This document shows positions 17,238-24,201 of a stretch of DNA of 64,000 nucleotides, piece after piece (position 1 is the stretch's first letter; the number at the start of each line of letters is the position of its first letter). Source of the stretch: an uncultured Verrucomicrobiales bacterium (GTDB lineage Bacteria; Verrucomicrobiota; Verrucomicrobiia; Verrucomicrobiales; Akkermansiaceae); the NCBI GenBank assembly GCA_937893015.1, contig CALBJX010000077.1, positions 9,127 to 73,126 of the forward strand. The letters are read 5' to 3'. The notes under the pieces are model-generated. The model worked only from the letters and a program-made list of their open reading frames with translations, was not told the DNA's origin and searched no databases. The position numbers were made by a program, and so were the translations under genes.

Positions 17238-18818
17238 TTACTTGCCTGCGGGGGCCTTTTTTGCCTCTTCCTCCGCTTTTTTGATGGCGGCCCATTCCTT
17301 GGGGATGACAACAGCTGCCGTTGCCTCCGCTGCCGCTCGATAGGGAGAAGCCGCGGTATCCTCCAAGGTCTGCAACATGAGCTGCTTCGCGGTGCGTTGA
17401 TCCTTCGCCAAAGCAAGGCAGGTAATCTGCATCAACCGTGCACGGAGCTTGTCCGCAGGCTCCGCCGCCGAGTTCTGCGCCATGCGGAAGTAATCCGCCG
17501 CCATGTTGTACTTCTTTTTCTCCGCGCAAAGGTAAGCAAAGGACTCCGCAAAGAAGGCGCCCTCCGCCTTGCCGAGCTTGGCACGAACGAGCGGCTCCAG
17601 CGTGTCAGGCATACCTGCACAGCGGGAGCACAGGCTCTGCCACTCTGCATACATGTTGCCGCTCGGGCGGATACCGCGTTTGAAGGCGGCGAAGGGGCGA
17701 TAGAGCGGGTCGCCGAAGGTGACCTCCTGCCACGAGATGAGCGGGGTCGCCATCAGCATGGCATCCGCCACGCAGTAGCCTTTCAACAGGCGGTCGTAGA
17801 AGACGCCGAAGTCGTGACACCCCGCGAGGAAGGGTTCATACACATTGCCCATGGTGACGGCGGCACCGCGTTTCAGCAGAGCGGGAGCCCACTGCTTGGC
17901 ATCCTTGCAGTTTTCGCAGCTGAAGGAATGCAGATGGGCCGCCACGGCTCCGGGCGCAAAGCGGAACTCGGGTGCGGCCTCGGGGTGAAAGGGGCCATTG
18001 GCGCGGTATTCGTACCAGCCGAAGTACACCGCTGTCTGCTTCATGAGGGGGAAGGAGTGAGCCAGCGTCTTTTTGGAGCTTTCGTAGAAGAGCGGCTGGT
18101 AGGCCTGTTGTGCGGACAAGGCAGCGGCTTTAAACATTTTTTCGCCTTCGGCATAAGGGCCGCCTTCATCTATCACCGTCCAGCCCCACAACCCCTCGCG
18201 CTCCACGCGCACGGGGTCGAAAATCATGTTGGCAATCGTCTGCTCATCGGGGCCGTCGATACGGCACACGGCCATGACCGGAGGATGCTGCGCGGTGATG
18301 GCCCCATCCTTCTTGTAGCAGGGGTTTTGCAGCGCACTATGCAAGGGGTAATTCGCGCCCAACAGCATGAGTTCGGAATCCACGGAAGCCGCCTCATCGG
18401 GCGTCCACTCCACCTTACCCTGCGCTTCGCCACGCTTGATGGCCTCCGCCTTCTTCCGGCGGGCTTCAAGGACGGCGGTAGATTCTTTCACGCGCAGAGG
18501 GAGATCGGGCATGAGCACCATGGCACACATCTCCTTGCCGCCCGTACGCTGAGCCGGGTACCGCCAGTCGTTCCCGGAAGCGGCATAGAGCAGCGGGCTC
18601 TTCACTTTGCGCTCAAAATCCGCGCGGCTGATGTCGCCGGTCTTCACACCGCGCAAGGCAACCATCTGCGACACGTCGACGTGCCGCGCCTCACAGTATC
18701 GACGGGCGGCCTTCTCGCTCAACGGAGAATCAGCATTGTACACCACCACCACCTGCTCCGGCGTGAGGCCCCAAACCGACGCTGCGCACGAAAGGGCAAG
18801 AAAGAGTTTGCGCCACAT
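17238..18818 (-). CDS. TIGR03790 family exported protein
   Basis: 526-residue exported protein. The signal peptide is MWRKLFLALSCAASVWG, which fixes the start at 18818; a longer frame to 18857 would overlap ffh. The N-terminal part follows the TIGR03790 pattern known from Verrucomicrobia and Planctomycetes: VVVVYNADSPLSEKAARRYC, then DISRADFERKVKSPL. The middle contains the conserved Asp/His region NVYEPFLAGCHDFGVFYDRL. The C-terminal 120 residues are helical, possibly TPR-like, ending in a Lys/Glu/Ala tail. Biochemical function is unknown. It starts 4 bases after the ffh stop, so its translation is probably coupled to ffh. Confidence 0.8.
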   Translation of the reverse strand: MWRKLFLALSCAASVWGLTPEQVVVVYNADSPLSEKAARRYCEARHVDVSQMVALRGVKTGDISRADFERKVKSPLLYAASGNDWRYPAQRTGGKEMCAMVLMPDLPLRVKESTAVLEARRKKAEAIKRGEAQGKVEWTPDEAASVDSELMLLGANYPLHSALQNPCYKKDGAITAQHPPVMAVCRIDGPDEQTIANMIFDPVRVEREGLWGWTVIDEGGPYAEGEKMFKAAALSAQQAYQPLFYESSKKTLAHSFPLMKQTAVYFGWYEYRANGPFHPEAAPEFRFAPGAVAAHLHSFSCENCKDAKQWAPALLKRGAAVTMGNVYEPFLAGCHDFGVFYDRLLKGYCVADAMLMATPLISWQEVTFGDPLYRPFAAFKRGIRPSGNMYAEWQSLCSRCAGMPDTLEPLVRAKLGKAEGAFFAESFAYLCAEKKKYNMAADYFRMAQNSAAEPADKLRARLMQITCLALAKDQRTAKQLMLQTLEDTAASPYRAAAEATAAVVIPKEWAAIKKAEEEAKKAPAGK

Positions 18819-18822
18819 AAGC

Positions 18823-20403
18823 TCAACGACGTTTGCGGAAGAGACCGTTGAAGGCACCGAACCCGCTCGGTCCCTTGGGACGGCGGGCCGCGCCGCCGCC
18901 CATGAGCGCGGAGAGGTCCGGCATGCCGCTCTGCATTTGGCGCATCTGCTCCATCATTTCATTCATATCGGGGGCCTGCGCGGCTCCCGCCCCCTGCCCC
19001 GGCATGCCTGCGCCGCCCTGCATCTGCTGCATGAGCGCGTTCATGTCGGGCATGCCGCCCTTGGCACCCGCGGGGGCGTTCTTCATGAGGCCCTTCATCA
19101 TGCTACCCATCTTGCCCTTGCCGCCCATCATCTCCTTCATCTCGCGGAAATTCTTGATGAAGCGGTTCACCTCAATCTCCGACACGCCGGAGCCCTTGGC
19201 AATGCGGCGGCGGCGGGAGGGAATGAGGAGTTTGTAGTTGGTGCGCTCGGCGGGGGTCATGGAGAGCACGATGGCCTCCATGCGCTTCATGCGCTTGGGG
19301 TCCAGCGCACCATCGGGCAGCTGCTTGCGAATCTTGTTGAAGCCGGGGAGCAGACCCAGCAGGCCCTCCAGCGGGCCGAGGCTCTGCATCATCTTCATCT
19401 GATTCAGGAAATCGTTGAAATTGAACTCACCGCTCATCAGGCGGCCCATGGAGTTCATGGCGGACTCTTGGTCAATCTTCTCCGCCGCCTTTTCCACGAG
19501 CCCCACGATATCGCCCATGCCGAGGATGCGGTCAGCCATGCGCTGCGGCACAAAAGCCATAAGCATATCGAGCTTTTCGCCCTCGCCCACGTATTTGATG
19601 GGCTTGCCCGTCACGGCGCGCATGGAGAGTGCGGCACCGCCGCGGGCATCGCCGTCCAACTTGGTGAGGATGATACCCGTGAGCCCCACGGCGGCATCGA
19701 AGGACTGCGCCACGCGCACCGCCTGCTGACCAGTGGCGGCATCGGCCACGAGCAGGGATTCCTGCGGCTTGAGGAAGGCAGCGAGCTTTTTGAGCTCTGC
19801 GATGAGGGCTTCATCCACCTCCTGGCGGCCGGCTGTATCGAAAATGATGACATCGTGCTCCTGCCCCTCGGCCCACTTGAGGGCGTCCTTCGCCACACGG
19901 ATAACATCCTTCTCCGTCGCAGCGGGGGTGTAGACGGGCACCTCAATCTGCGCAGCGAGGGTCGCCAACTGGTCAATGGCGGCGGGGCGGATGAGGTCGC
20001 AGGCCACAAGGAGCGGCTTCTTGCCGTCCAGCTTCAGACGGCGGGCGAGCTTGGCGGAGGTCGTGGTCTTACCCGCGCCGTTGAGACCGACCACCAGCAC
20101 GCGGGTGGGGGCGGGCTCCAGATTCAGCCCCACGGCATCGCCGCCCAGCAGCTCTGCGAGCCGGTCGCGGAAGATTTTCACAATTTGCTCCCCGGGCTTC
20201 ACTGTTTTGAGCACCTTCTCGCCCATGGCTTCTTCCTTCACATGGGCGATAAACTCGCGAGCCACGGTGTATTCCACATCGGCATCGAGCAGAGCCATGC
20301 GGATTTCGCGCAGTGCGTCCTTGATGTTGGACTCGGAAATCGAGCCGAGCCCGCGCAGCTTGCGGAAGGTATCGTCGAGCTTGTCGGAAAGCAGGGAGAA
20401 CAT
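18823..20403 (-). CDS. ffh: signal recognition particle protein Ffh
   Basis: SRP GTPase that binds 4.5S RNA and signal peptides and delivers ribosomes to FtsY. N domain residues 1-90. The G domain has VVGLNGAGKTTTSAKLAR (about 103-120), the DTAGRQEVDEALI motif (about 190) and TKLDGDARGG (about 248). The Met-rich M domain starts near 320. At 526 residues it is about 75 longer than usual: after the M domain there is a tail rich in Met, Gly, Gln and Ala (about 425-515) ending in RRPKGPSGFGAFNGLFRKRR. It has a leaderless-type promoter, divergent from the Minf_1886 gene. No 4.5S RNA gene was recognised nearby. Confidence 0.96.
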   Translation of the reverse strand: MFSLLSDKLDDTFRKLRGLGSISESNIKDALREIRMALLDADVEYTVAREFIAHVKEEAMGEKVLKTVKPGEQIVKIFRDRLAELLGGDAVGLNLEPAPTRVLVVGLNGAGKTTTSAKLARRLKLDGKKPLLVACDLIRPAAIDQLATLAAQIEVPVYTPAATEKDVIRVAKDALKWAEGQEHDVIIFDTAGRQEVDEALIAELKKLAAFLKPQESLLVADAATGQQAVRVAQSFDAAVGLTGIILTKLDGDARGGAALSMRAVTGKPIKYVGEGEKLDMLMAFVPQRMADRILGMGDIVGLVEKAAEKIDQESAMNSMGRLMSGEFNFNDFLNQMKMMQSLGPLEGLLGLLPGFNKIRKQLPDGALDPKRMKRMEAIVLSMTPAERTNYKLLIPSRRRRIAKGSGVSEIEVNRFIKNFREMKEMMGGKGKMGSMMKGLMKNAPAGAKGGMPDMNALMQQMQGGAGMPGQGAGAAQAPDMNEMMEQMRQMQSGMPDLSALMGGGAARRPKGPSGFGAFNGLFRKRR

Positions 20404-20409
20404 GCGGAA

Positions 20410-20438
20410 AGAGTAGCGAAAAAGCCCCCGACTGTCAA
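20410..20438 (-). promoter_or_regulatory. leaderless-type promoter of ffh
   Basis: Minus strand: consensus -35 TTGACA, exact 17-base spacer, TACTCT, then six bases (TTCCGC) and the ATG. Confidence 0.7.
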
Positions 20439-20490
20439 GCAGCCTTCGCGCACATGACGCATGCCGTGCGCGGCGGGGCAGACATAATCC

Positions 20491-20519
20491 TTGCCCGCAG
20501 GAGCATTCCGTGTTAGCAT
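20491..20519 (+). promoter_or_regulatory. leaderless-type promoter of the Minf_1886 gene
   Basis: TTGCCC, 17-base spacer, TAGCAT, then six bases (GCCCCC) and the ATG at 20526. It is back to back with the ffh promoter in a 122-base intergenic space. Confidence 0.6.
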
Positions 20520-20525
20520 GCCCCC

Positions 20526-20912
20526 ATGCCGCAGAGTTTTGAGGACGCCGTCGATATCATCATGAGCAAGCATCCGGAGTACGCCCCCGACGCTTATCAT
20601 TTCATGCGCACGGCGCTGGACTCCGCCTCCCGCCGCTTCAACAAGACGGCGGAGAACCCCCATCTCTCGGCAGAGGAGCTGTATCTGGGCTTCTGCGCTG
20701 CCTTGTTGGAGGAATATGGTCCGCTGGCCAAAGCCGTGGCGGAACATTGGGGCATCACCAAATCCGCCGATGTGGGCGCCATTGTGTACAATCTCATTGA
20801 GGTGGGCGTCTTCGGGCGTCAGGAGAGTGACACGCAGGCGCAGTTCAACAACCTGCGCTCGCTCGATGGCCTCCTCAACGAGCCTTATCTGCCCGCCGAC
20901 AACAAGCATTGA
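20526..20912 (+). CDS. Minf_1886 / Plancto_Ver family protein
   Basis: A 128-residue protein of a family (TIGR04138, 'Plancto_Ver_chp') found in Planctomycetes and Verrucomicrobia. The pattern is clear: HPEYAPDAYHFMRTALD near the start, LSAEELYLGFC, EEYGPLAKAVAEHWGI and the closing IVYNLIEVGVFG. No catalytic motif or membrane segment is visible and the function is unknown. The agmatine deiminase gene starts 4 bases after its stop, so the two share a transcript. Its presence is one of the better phylum markers in the window. Confidence 0.85.
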   Translation: MPQSFEDAVDIIMSKHPEYAPDAYHFMRTALDSASRRFNKTAENPHLSAEELYLGFCAALLEEYGPLAKAVAEHWGITKSADVGAIVYNLIEVGVFGRQESDTQAQFNNLRSLDGLLNEPYLPADNKH

Positions 20913-20916
20913 TTTT

Positions 20917-21960
20917 ATGACGACAGAACCGATGAGCGGCGCACAACTGCGCTGGCCCGCCGAATGGGAAGAACAGGAAGCCGTGTGGCTCTCCTGGCCG
21001 CACCGCGCCGACCTCTGGCAAGGCGGGCTGGAGGAGCTGACGGAACGTTACACTGAGCTCGCCGCCGCCATCGCCGCGGAGGCTGAGGTGCGCATCAACG
21101 CGGCCGCACCGCTGCATGCAGGCATTGCCGAGCTGCTGCACCATCGCGGTGTGGAGCATTTCCGCCTCTTCGACCACCCCACAAACGATGTCTGGTGCCG
21201 CGATCATGGCCCCATCTTCACCCGCCGCGCGGACGGCCTCATGCAGATGGCGGACTGGCAGTTCAACGCGTGGGGCGGCAAGTTCTCCCCCTGGGATTTG
21301 GACAACGCCGTGCCCGAATGCATCGCCCGTTCCCTCTCCCTGCCCCGTCTCTGCTCCCCGCTCTTTCTGGAGGGCGGCGCCATCGAAGGCAACGGCGAGG
21401 GCCTGATCCTCACCACGGAAGCCGTGCTGCTGAACCCCAACCGCAACCCCGGCAAGAGCAAAGCCGAGGTAGAGGCAGAGCTGCACCGCATGCTCGGCAC
21501 GACCCACGTCTTCTGGCTCGGCAAGGGCATCGAGGGAGACGACACGGACGGCCATATCGACGACATGGTGCGCTTCGTGAACGCAGAGGCCGTCGTCTCC
21601 ATCACAGAGCCCGACCCGCACTCCCCGCACTACCGCAATCTGGCAGAGAACAACGAGCGGCTGCAAGACCTCCGCACTCCTTCCGGCCACAAGGTGGAGG
21701 TCGTTCCCCTGCCCATGCCCAAGCCGCTGGTAGCCAAAGACTGGCGCTTGGAACAGCTGCCCGCCAGCTACGCCAATTTCCTCATCTGCAACGGCTCCGT
21801 CATCGTCCCCATCTTCCTGCAGGAGAAAGAGGACGACCGCGCACTGGGCATCCTGCGAGAATGCTTCCCGAAGCATCACGTCGTGGGCATCGATGCCCGC
21901 CGCCTCGTCATTGAGGGCGGTGCCATCCACTGCATCACCCAGCAGCAGCCTAAAGGCTGA
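20917..21960 (+). CDS. aguA: agmatine deiminase
   Basis: Hydrolyses agmatine to N-carbamoylputrescine and ammonia, a step of arginine-derived polyamine synthesis. It belongs to the guanidino-group-modifying superfamily. The motifs are TNDVWCRDHGP (about 85-95), LEGGAIEGNGEG (about 153-164), DTDGHIDDMVRF (about 209-220) and the C-terminal GGAIHCITQQQP with the nucleophilic Cys eight residues before the end. The start is MTTEPMSG at 20917, since upstream residues are read from the Minf_1886 gene in another frame. At 347 residues it is of normal length. No other polyamine gene lies nearby. Confidence 0.95.
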   Translation: MTTEPMSGAQLRWPAEWEEQEAVWLSWPHRADLWQGGLEELTERYTELAAAIAAEAEVRINAAAPLHAGIAELLHHRGVEHFRLFDHPTNDVWCRDHGPIFTRRADGLMQMADWQFNAWGGKFSPWDLDNAVPECIARSLSLPRLCSPLFLEGGAIEGNGEGLILTTEAVLLNPNRNPGKSKAEVEAELHRMLGTTHVFWLGKGIEGDDTDGHIDDMVRFVNAEAVVSITEPDPHSPHYRNLAENNERLQDLRTPSGHKVEVVPLPMPKPLVAKDWRLEQLPASYANFLICNGSVIVPIFLQEKEDDRALGILRECFPKHHVVGIDARRLVIEGGAIHCITQQQPKG

Positions 21961-21988
21961 AAAGCCCCCCCTTCCCGATGAAACGCAG

Positions 21989-22016
21989 AAGGCGGACACC
22001 TTGCGGTGCCCGCCTT
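21989..22016. terminator. hairpin at the end of aguA, possibly bidirectional
   Basis: AAGGCGGACACC pairs with GGTGCCCGCCTT (one mismatch) around a TTGC loop, read as GCAA on the other strand. The T-tract is weak in both directions. Confidence 0.6.
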
Positions 22017-22021
22017 CCTCG

Positions 22022-22069
22022 TCAATCACAATATGAAAAAGAACTGAGTCCTCGCTCTCGCGGAGACAT
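22022..22069 (-). other. candidate micro-ORF or small RNA under an ECF-like promoter
   Basis: Five bases after the -10-like GTCTA of the motif at 22075-22104 lies an ATG opening a 15-codon frame (MSPRERGLSSFSYCD). A terminator-like hairpin follows at 22016-21989. The predicted transcript, about 80 bases, could be a small RNA, or the frame could be a micropeptide. There is no homology evidence for either. The codon content is unremarkable. Confidence 0.3.
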
Positions 22070-22074
22070 AAGGA

Positions 22075-22104
22075 TAGACACTGCAGCACAGCTGCCGTTC
22101 AAAA
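22075..22104 (-). promoter_or_regulatory. ECF-like promoter motif, copy A
   Basis: On the minus strand TTTGAACGG, 13 bases, GTGTCTA (that is, GAAC-N17-GTCTA), preceded by a T-rich tract that could act as an UP element. The same two boxes with the same spacing occur at 34218-34247. Confidence 0.45.
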
Positions 22105-22146
22105 AAAAGACAAAATAACGAGCGGACGGCTGTTTTCCCCGAAAGC

Positions 22147-22545
22147 TCAGGTCCCGACGAAAGCTTTCTGTAGCGGCTCCATCGGTTCCGACGGCATGGG
22201 CGCCTCGCAGAAGCGACCCGTGCAGAAATCGATGCGGAAGATGGAGCCGTCGAGGCGCTGGAGGAGGAGCGTCTCCTCCCCCTCTCGCCGGAAATAGAGG
22301 AGGGAGGCCGGGCGGTTGCCGTAGCAGATATCCCACGGGGTATCTCCGCGGGCACTGCGGAGGGTGTAATAGGTTTCGGCGCCGACACGATGCTCGCACA
22401 GATACCAATCGGGACGGCCGATGCTGATTTCCCGTACGGCATCATCGGGGGCGCTGACGGAACAAAACCACAAGGCGAGGAAACATCCCGCCGTCAGCAG
22501 GACGCTGAGAACAGCGCAGAGCCACCTGCAACGGAGGAGATTCAT
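22147..22545 (-). CDS. hypothetical membrane-anchored or lipoprotein
   Basis: 132 residues starting MNLLRCRWLCAVLSVLLTAG. The N-terminus is hydrophobic with LLTAGC, which may be a lipobox, but the hydrophobic run continues past the Cys (FLALWFCSV), so a simple N-terminal membrane anchor is as likely. The rest contains two strand-rich segments (TYYTLRSARGDTPWDICYG and LLYFRREGEETLLLQRLDG) and several cysteines. The ATG overlaps the nudix stop (TGATG), so the two are coupled. Function unknown. Confidence 0.6.
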   Translation of the reverse strand: MNLLRCRWLCAVLSVLLTAGCFLALWFCSVSAPDDAVREISIGRPDWYLCEHRVGAETYYTLRSARGDTPWDICYGNRPASLLYFRREGEETLLLQRLDGSIFRIDFCTGRFCEAPMPSEPMEPLQKAFVGT

Positions 22546-23051
22546 CACAAGCGGGTGAGGAAGTATAACCCTGCATAGATGCGGGAGTCAATAGCGACAC
22601 CCGCAGCCACCTTGGCGGCGAGCCACGATTCAATCTCTTCCAACGGGACCTCGCAGACAGTGATGTTTTCATGATCCACACCGCCGCCCTGCCCCGTGCG
22701 GCGCAGGCCCGTGGCGAGGTAGAAATGAAGCGTCTCGCTGGTAAGACCGGGCGAACTGGGGGAGGTGAAGAGATAGCGCATCTCATCCGCCTCATATCCT
22801 GTTTCTTCCTCCAGTTCACGGCGGGCAGCAGCAAGGTCGCTCTCGGGGCCTTCATCCCCGCTCAGGCCGGCAGGAAAACAGAGACAACGCTGCCCGATGG
22901 GCGGGCGAAACTCCTCCACCAGCAACACTTTGTTCTCCGGAGTACAGGCAAAAATCATCACGGCGCCCGTGTTATTGACGCGCTCGCAATACTCCCAACG
23001 TCCCTCGCGAACCATGTTGAGGAACTTTCCCTGATACAGCATGTCGGCCAT
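22545..23051 (-). CDS. NUDIX hydrolase, ADP-ribose pyrophosphatase-like
   Basis: 168-residue Nudix protein that probably hydrolyses ADP-ribose or another nucleoside diphosphate derivative. The family core is VLLVEEFRPPIGQ, then PAGLSGDEG and the Nudix helix AAARRELEEETGY. The region SPGLTSETLHFYLATGL matches ADPRases. The start MADMLYQGKF at 23051 is chosen because the longer frame to 23180 reads through the divergent promoters, and a strong promoter ends 6 bases before this ATG. It overlaps the small membrane protein gene that follows. Confidence 0.85.
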   Translation of the reverse strand: MADMLYQGKFLNMVREGRWEYCERVNNTGAVMIFACTPENKVLLVEEFRPPIGQRCLCFPAGLSGDEGPESDLAAARRELEEETGYEADEMRYLFTSPSSPGLTSETLHFYLATGLRRTGQGGGVDHENITVCEVPLEEIESWLAAKVAAGVAIDSRIYAGLYFLTRL

Positions 23052-23057
23052 GTTCCT

Positions 23058-23086
23058 GTTGTACCACAGCCGGCGCGGGAGGTCAA
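23058..23086 (-). promoter_or_regulatory. leaderless-type promoter of the nudix gene
   Basis: Minus strand: TTGACC, 17-base spacer, TACAAC, then six bases (AGGAAC) and the ATG at 23051. Confidence 0.6.
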
Positions 23087-23139
23087 GCCGAGGCCCCGGA
23101 AACCGCCCGTCGACAAAACATGAGGCGGGCACTATTTGC

Positions 23140-23168
23140 TTGACAAAGCCCCCCATGGTGATTACGCT
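23140..23168 (+). promoter_or_regulatory. promoter of the cupin gene, near-leaderless
   Basis: Consensus TTGACA, 17-base spacer, TACGCT. The -10 ends 10 bases before the ATG at 23179. Confidence 0.5.
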
Positions 23169-23178
23169 TGAACCACGC

Positions 23179-23565
23179 ATGAATTCTTATCCCCAGTACA
23201 GCATCGGCGAGCAGGGCGAACGCCCCTGGGGCTCGTGGTGTGTGCTGGACATGCAACCGAACACGGTGGTCAAGCGCCTCATCTTGGTTCCCGGCGGGCG
23301 TATCTCACTGCAACGCCATCGGCATCGTTCCGAGCGTTGGGTCGTGTTGAAGGGCGCCGCCACGGTGCTCTGCGGCGACGAGACGATCCACCTCACCAAG
23401 GGTGAATCCGCCATCATCCCGAGCGGAGCCATCCACCGCCTGAGCAATGAACAAGCCGAACCGCTGGAAGTGCTGGAAGTACAAATCGGCGACCTGCTCA
23501 GCGAGGAAGATATCGAACGTTTCACCGACGATTACGGGCGGGTGGAAGAGGCGTCGGCATATTGA
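23179..23565 (+). CDS. cupin protein, type II phosphomannose isomerase-like
   Basis: 128-residue single-domain cupin matching the mannose-6-phosphate isomerase part of bifunctional ManC proteins. Conserved features are ERPWGSW near the start, the metal-binding motif QRHRHRSERWVVLKG (His/His/Glu), then IPSGAIHRL (the final metal His) and LEVQIGDLLSEEDIERFTDDYGR. It probably interconverts fructose 6-phosphate and mannose 6-phosphate or acts on a related sugar. No guanylyltransferase domain is present in the window. The start at 23179 fits the promoter; earlier in-frame codons lie inside it. Confidence 0.82.
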   Translation: MNSYPQYSIGEQGERPWGSWCVLDMQPNTVVKRLILVPGGRISLQRHRHRSERWVVLKGAATVLCGDETIHLTKGESAIIPSGAIHRLSNEQAEPLEVLEVQIGDLLSEEDIERFTDDYGRVEEASAY

Positions 23566-23622
23566 ACGGACGCCCATGAAGGGACCGAGAGCTGAAACGC
23601 TCATGCAGGCCCGTCTCTTTTC

Positions 23623-23651
23623 TTGTTAGATGAATGACGGAACTCTATAGT
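23623..23651 (+). promoter_or_regulatory. promoter of the HTH gene
   Basis: TTGTTA, 17-base spacer, TATAGT (5 of 6). The ATG at 23664 lies 12 bases after the -10, leaving a leader of about 5 bases. It excludes the earlier in-frame ATG at 23634. Confidence 0.65.
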
Positions 23652-23675
23652 ATTCGCACCACCATGAATACTATA
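23646..23675. promoter_or_regulatory. perfect 10-bp inverted repeat over the -10 box and start codon (candidate operator)
   Basis: TATAGTATTC, ten bases, GAATACTATA. The left arm contains the -10 hexamer and the right arm begins with the G of the ATG. A dimeric DNA-binding protein here would block transcription; alternatively the RNA could fold over the start. Confidence 0.55.
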
Positions 23676-24140
23676 CCTCCATCCGATCATTCGTCGTTTC
23701 CGTCCCTGCAAACCGCTTGGCACAAGCTGATACGCCGCAGCCGCGCGGGAGATCGTCGTATCGCGCTGCAGCTCTGCCGTGCCGCCTTCCGAGAACGCAA
23801 TGGGGGCCGCTTTGCCGCCTTAGGGGAGCGCAGCGATGCCGATATTGCGGCTCATCTCGGGCTCACGCCCCGCCAAGTGGAGCGGCTGCGGAAGCCATCT
23901 CCGCTATGGCGTTGGGAGGGCAACGATGTGTTGCTCTTCTTTGTCGGGGCCCCCGAAAGCGAGGATCACCCCACGCCCGCCACTTACGGCAAACGGCGTG
24001 CACGCCACGCGGTGCGCTCCGGGAAACGGCGCCAACGCTCCATGCGCCGTCTGCACCTGTTACCGCCGCCCGCCGTCTACCCTCTGCTCGACGAAGAGGG
24101 GCTGATGGCAGCGGATGAGGATGAGTGTGCCGACTCCTGA
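23664..24140 (+). CDS. small basic helix-turn-helix protein, function unknown
   Basis: 158 residues. A likely helix-turn-helix is SDADIAAHLGLTPRQVERLR (about residues 59-78), of the sigma-region-4/LuxR-like type. It is preceded by a basic helix rich in Arg and followed by an Arg/Lys-rich stretch (KRRARHAVRSGKRRQRSMRR) that suggests nucleic-acid binding, then an acidic C-terminus. The start at 23664 is set by the promoter. The inverted repeat over its own -10 and ATG suggests autorepression. I do not recognise the family. Confidence 0.6.
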   Translation: MNTIPPSDHSSFPSLQTAWHKLIRRSRAGDRRIALQLCRAAFRERNGGRFAALGERSDADIAAHLGLTPRQVERLRKPSPLWRWEGNDVLLFFVGAPESEDHPTPATYGKRRARHAVRSGKRRQRSMRRLHLLPPPAVYPLLDEEGLMAADEDECADS

Positions 24141-24146
24141 ATCCCT

Positions 24147-24195
24147 GTGCGCCTCTCCCGGCACGGGAGGGGCGCACGCTCTCCGGCAACGGAGA
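24147..24195. terminator. double hairpin between convergent HTH gene and bioA
   Basis: First a 13-bp stem (GTGCGCCTCTCCC with one G-U pair, loop GGCAC, 24147-24177), then a 6-bp stem TCTCCG/CGGAGA closed by a GCAA tetraloop (24180-24195). T-runs are absent, so this is a probable rather than certain terminator. Confidence 0.55.
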
Positions 24196-24201
24196 AGAAA
24201 C

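Noticed and set aside
23634..23663. ATG at 23634 as start of the HTH gene
   Set aside because: It lies between the -35 and -10 boxes of the apparent promoter, so it would not be in the mRNA.
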